A stretch of DNA of 5,236 nucleotides from a bacterium (lineage in GTDB: Bacteria > Bdellovibrionota_C > UBA2361 > OMII01), in NCBI GenBank assembly GCA_017853915.1, contig JAFMIS010000207.1, positions 1-5,236 of the forward strand, given 5' to 3'. Below the pieces are notes generated by a model. It saw only the letters and a list, made by a program, of their open reading frames with translations. It did no database searches and had not been told where the DNA came from. Positions 4,535-5,236 of the stretch are shown piece after piece; the stretch's first letter is position 1, and each line of letters begins with the position of its first letter. The translations under genes were made by a program, and so were the position numbers.

Positions 4535-5050
4535 GTGGAGGTGTACCCAGGTATCAAGCCGAGCAATTCGCTCTTCTGCCGTTGGTACCCTGTGGAGGGT
4601 AGCGAGCCGCTGCTTCACGGGCCGTTGCAGGGCCCCATAGTGGCTCGCTCAGGCGACGTGCTGTACCTCGGGCGAGCCTGTGCGGTTCAGATTCCGAGCA
4701 AAGTTCAGCGGGCACCGCTTGCGCCGGGCGAATGTCTTGCACTCATGCTCGCAGTTGCAAAGCCGGGAGAGACGGTGCTGCTAGGCCGAGCAGGAGTGCC
4801 GAACCTTGACGGGACCGTGAGTCGAGTCCACTGCAGCGCGAAAGTCTTAAGCAAAGACTTCCGAGACGACGGCTCTTTCTACATGCGCGTAAGCGCATTT
4901 CCAGGGATTCCTGGAAGCGAAAAAGTGGTGTTGTGGAGAGGGAACAGTCAGCTTGAGATTCTTGAGTCAGCAGCAGTGCTCCGCACTGGCGACCGAATTT
5001 GGTTTGGGGAAGCGGTTGGTGATGTGACGGTGCCCAGATTGAGCTCCTGA
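4535..5050 (+). CDS. C-terminal part of the FHA-like protein (intact second domain)
   Basis: This is the longest uninterrupted stretch of the split gene. The earliest start is GTG 4535, giving 171 residues, with no convincing ribosome binding site. Residues 1-47 are the end of repeat 1 (through SGDVLYLGR). Residues from about 62 to 165 make a complete repeat 2: GETVLLGRAG, then TVSRVHCSAKVL, a long acidic-basic loop, YMRVSAFPGIPG, and LRTGDRIWFGE. If translated, it would yield one complete FHA-like fold plus half of another. The conserved GR and SRVH positions of a phosphopeptide site are present in repeat 2. The stop is TGA 5048-5050. Only about 20 bp separate it from the transposase fragment that follows. 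Confidence 0.5.
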   Translation: MEVYPGIKPSNSLFCRWYPVEGSEPLLHGPLQGPIVARSGDVLYLGRACAVQIPSKVQRAPLAPGECLALMLAVAKPGETVLLGRAGVPNLDGTVSRVHCSAKVLSKDFRDDGSFYMRVSAFPGIPGSEKVVLWRGNSQLEILESAAVLRTGDRIWFGEAVGDVTVPRLSS

Positions 5051-5070
5051 CGGCACCGCTGGACGGATAA

Positions 5071-5236
5071 CGTACACGATACTACGGTCGCTACTCCTGC
5101 AGACGCAGAGGCGAACGCGCCAAGCTCTCCCCTCCTCCTCCCGAAGAACACGAGAGCGATTACAGGAGAGAGTTCCGTAAGAGTGGATGGGCCGCGTGCA
5201 TAAAGCGCATTTATGAGATAGACCCCTTGGAGTGCC
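5071..5236 (+). pseudogene. IS91/ISCR-like transposase fragment, C-terminal third (runs off window)
   Basis: The frame is open from 5071 (after TAA 5068-5070) to the window end. RTRYYGRYSCRRRGERAK, then a proline run, then WAACIKRIYEIDPLEC is a strong match to my knowledge of the IS91/ISCR transposase region that precedes the CPxCG zinc-finger-like motif (family pattern: RYYG.YS.R.RG ... WA.LI.KVYE.DPL.CP.CG). It has no start and no HUH or Y2 catalytic core, so it is 5'-truncated, or interrupted by a Q-to-stop change at the TAA. It has the same orientation as the tails at 3-167 and 1381-1518. It ends, in protein terms, about ten residues before the tail seen at the window start would begin, so the two could be consecutive parts of one protein type. 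Confidence 0.75.

Larger units (their letters stand above)
4265..5050 (+). pseudogene. Tandem FHA-like domain protein, split by two compensating frameshifts
   Basis: One gene appears to run from ATG 4265 to TGA 5050, but the frame is closed by TAG at 4487-4489. Removing one T from the T-run 4474-4478 moves reading to the frame giving AFIGDRRAHLSRFTVQLDVP. A base restored near 4533 returns it to the original frame at VEVYPGIKP. The repaired protein of about 261 aa has two repeats. Repeat 1: NPGESIFF, AHLSRFTVQL, YPGIKPSN, ARSGDVLYLG. Repeat 2: KPGETVLLGRAG, TVSRVHCSAKVL, FPGIPGSE, LRTGDRIWFG. The GR, SRxH and L..GD.I.(F/L)G steps are those of forkhead-associated (FHA) domains, which bind phosphothreonine peptides. 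Repeat 2 lacks a clear NG after the serine strand, so binding may be altered. The cause could be mutation, sequencing error or programmed frameshifting. FHA identity is moderate; the two-repeat alignment is clear. Confidence 0.55.

Overview
The window looks like an accessory, rolling-circle-transposon-rich stretch of a Gram-negative bacterial genome. A predatory or deltaproteobacteria-like host (Bdellovibrionota or Myxococcota type) is my guess. It rests only on the style of the secreted Cys-rich protein with its Thr/Pro linker, the GreB-type Gre domain and the FHA-like domains; nothing in the window fixes the taxonomy.

Layout. (1) 1-386: the 3' tail of an IS91/ISCR-like (HUH, Y2-type) transposase gene, its stop codon, and about 220 bp of 3' terminal DNA ending in a small hairpin, which I read as the oriIS end. 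(2) 387-1378: a 992-bp insert carrying one secreted, cysteine-rich protein gene (500-1282), bracketed by a 17-bp inverted repeat at 391-407 and 1350-1366. (3) 1379-1737: a second, base-for-base identical 359-bp copy of the transposase tail plus oriIS end, 5'-truncated and immediately followed by GAAC, a target tetranucleotide known for IS91. (4) 1738-5070: a second cargo block with a 73-nt near-perfect palindrome (1874-1946), a minus-strand gene for a 377-aa protein with a hydrophobic glycine-rich C-terminus, a hairpin-rich intergenic region with an extended -10 promoter inside an inverted repeat, an orphan Gre C-terminal domain (3514-3813), and a tandem FHA-like gene disrupted by what look like two compensating frameshifts (4265-5050). 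(5) 5071-5236: the start of another IS91-like transposase fragment, running off the window.

All three transposase fragments point the same way. Two keep the same 3' end but lack their 5' part. This constant oriIS end with a variable other end is what one-ended rolling-circle transposition leaves behind, and the genes between them are best read as captured or stranded cargo rather than one operon. I see no shared pathway among the cargo genes. The truncated Gre domain and the frameshifted FHA gene suggest that part of the second block is decaying. The secreted-protein gene and the 377-aa gene are intact, each with a recognisable ribosome binding site.
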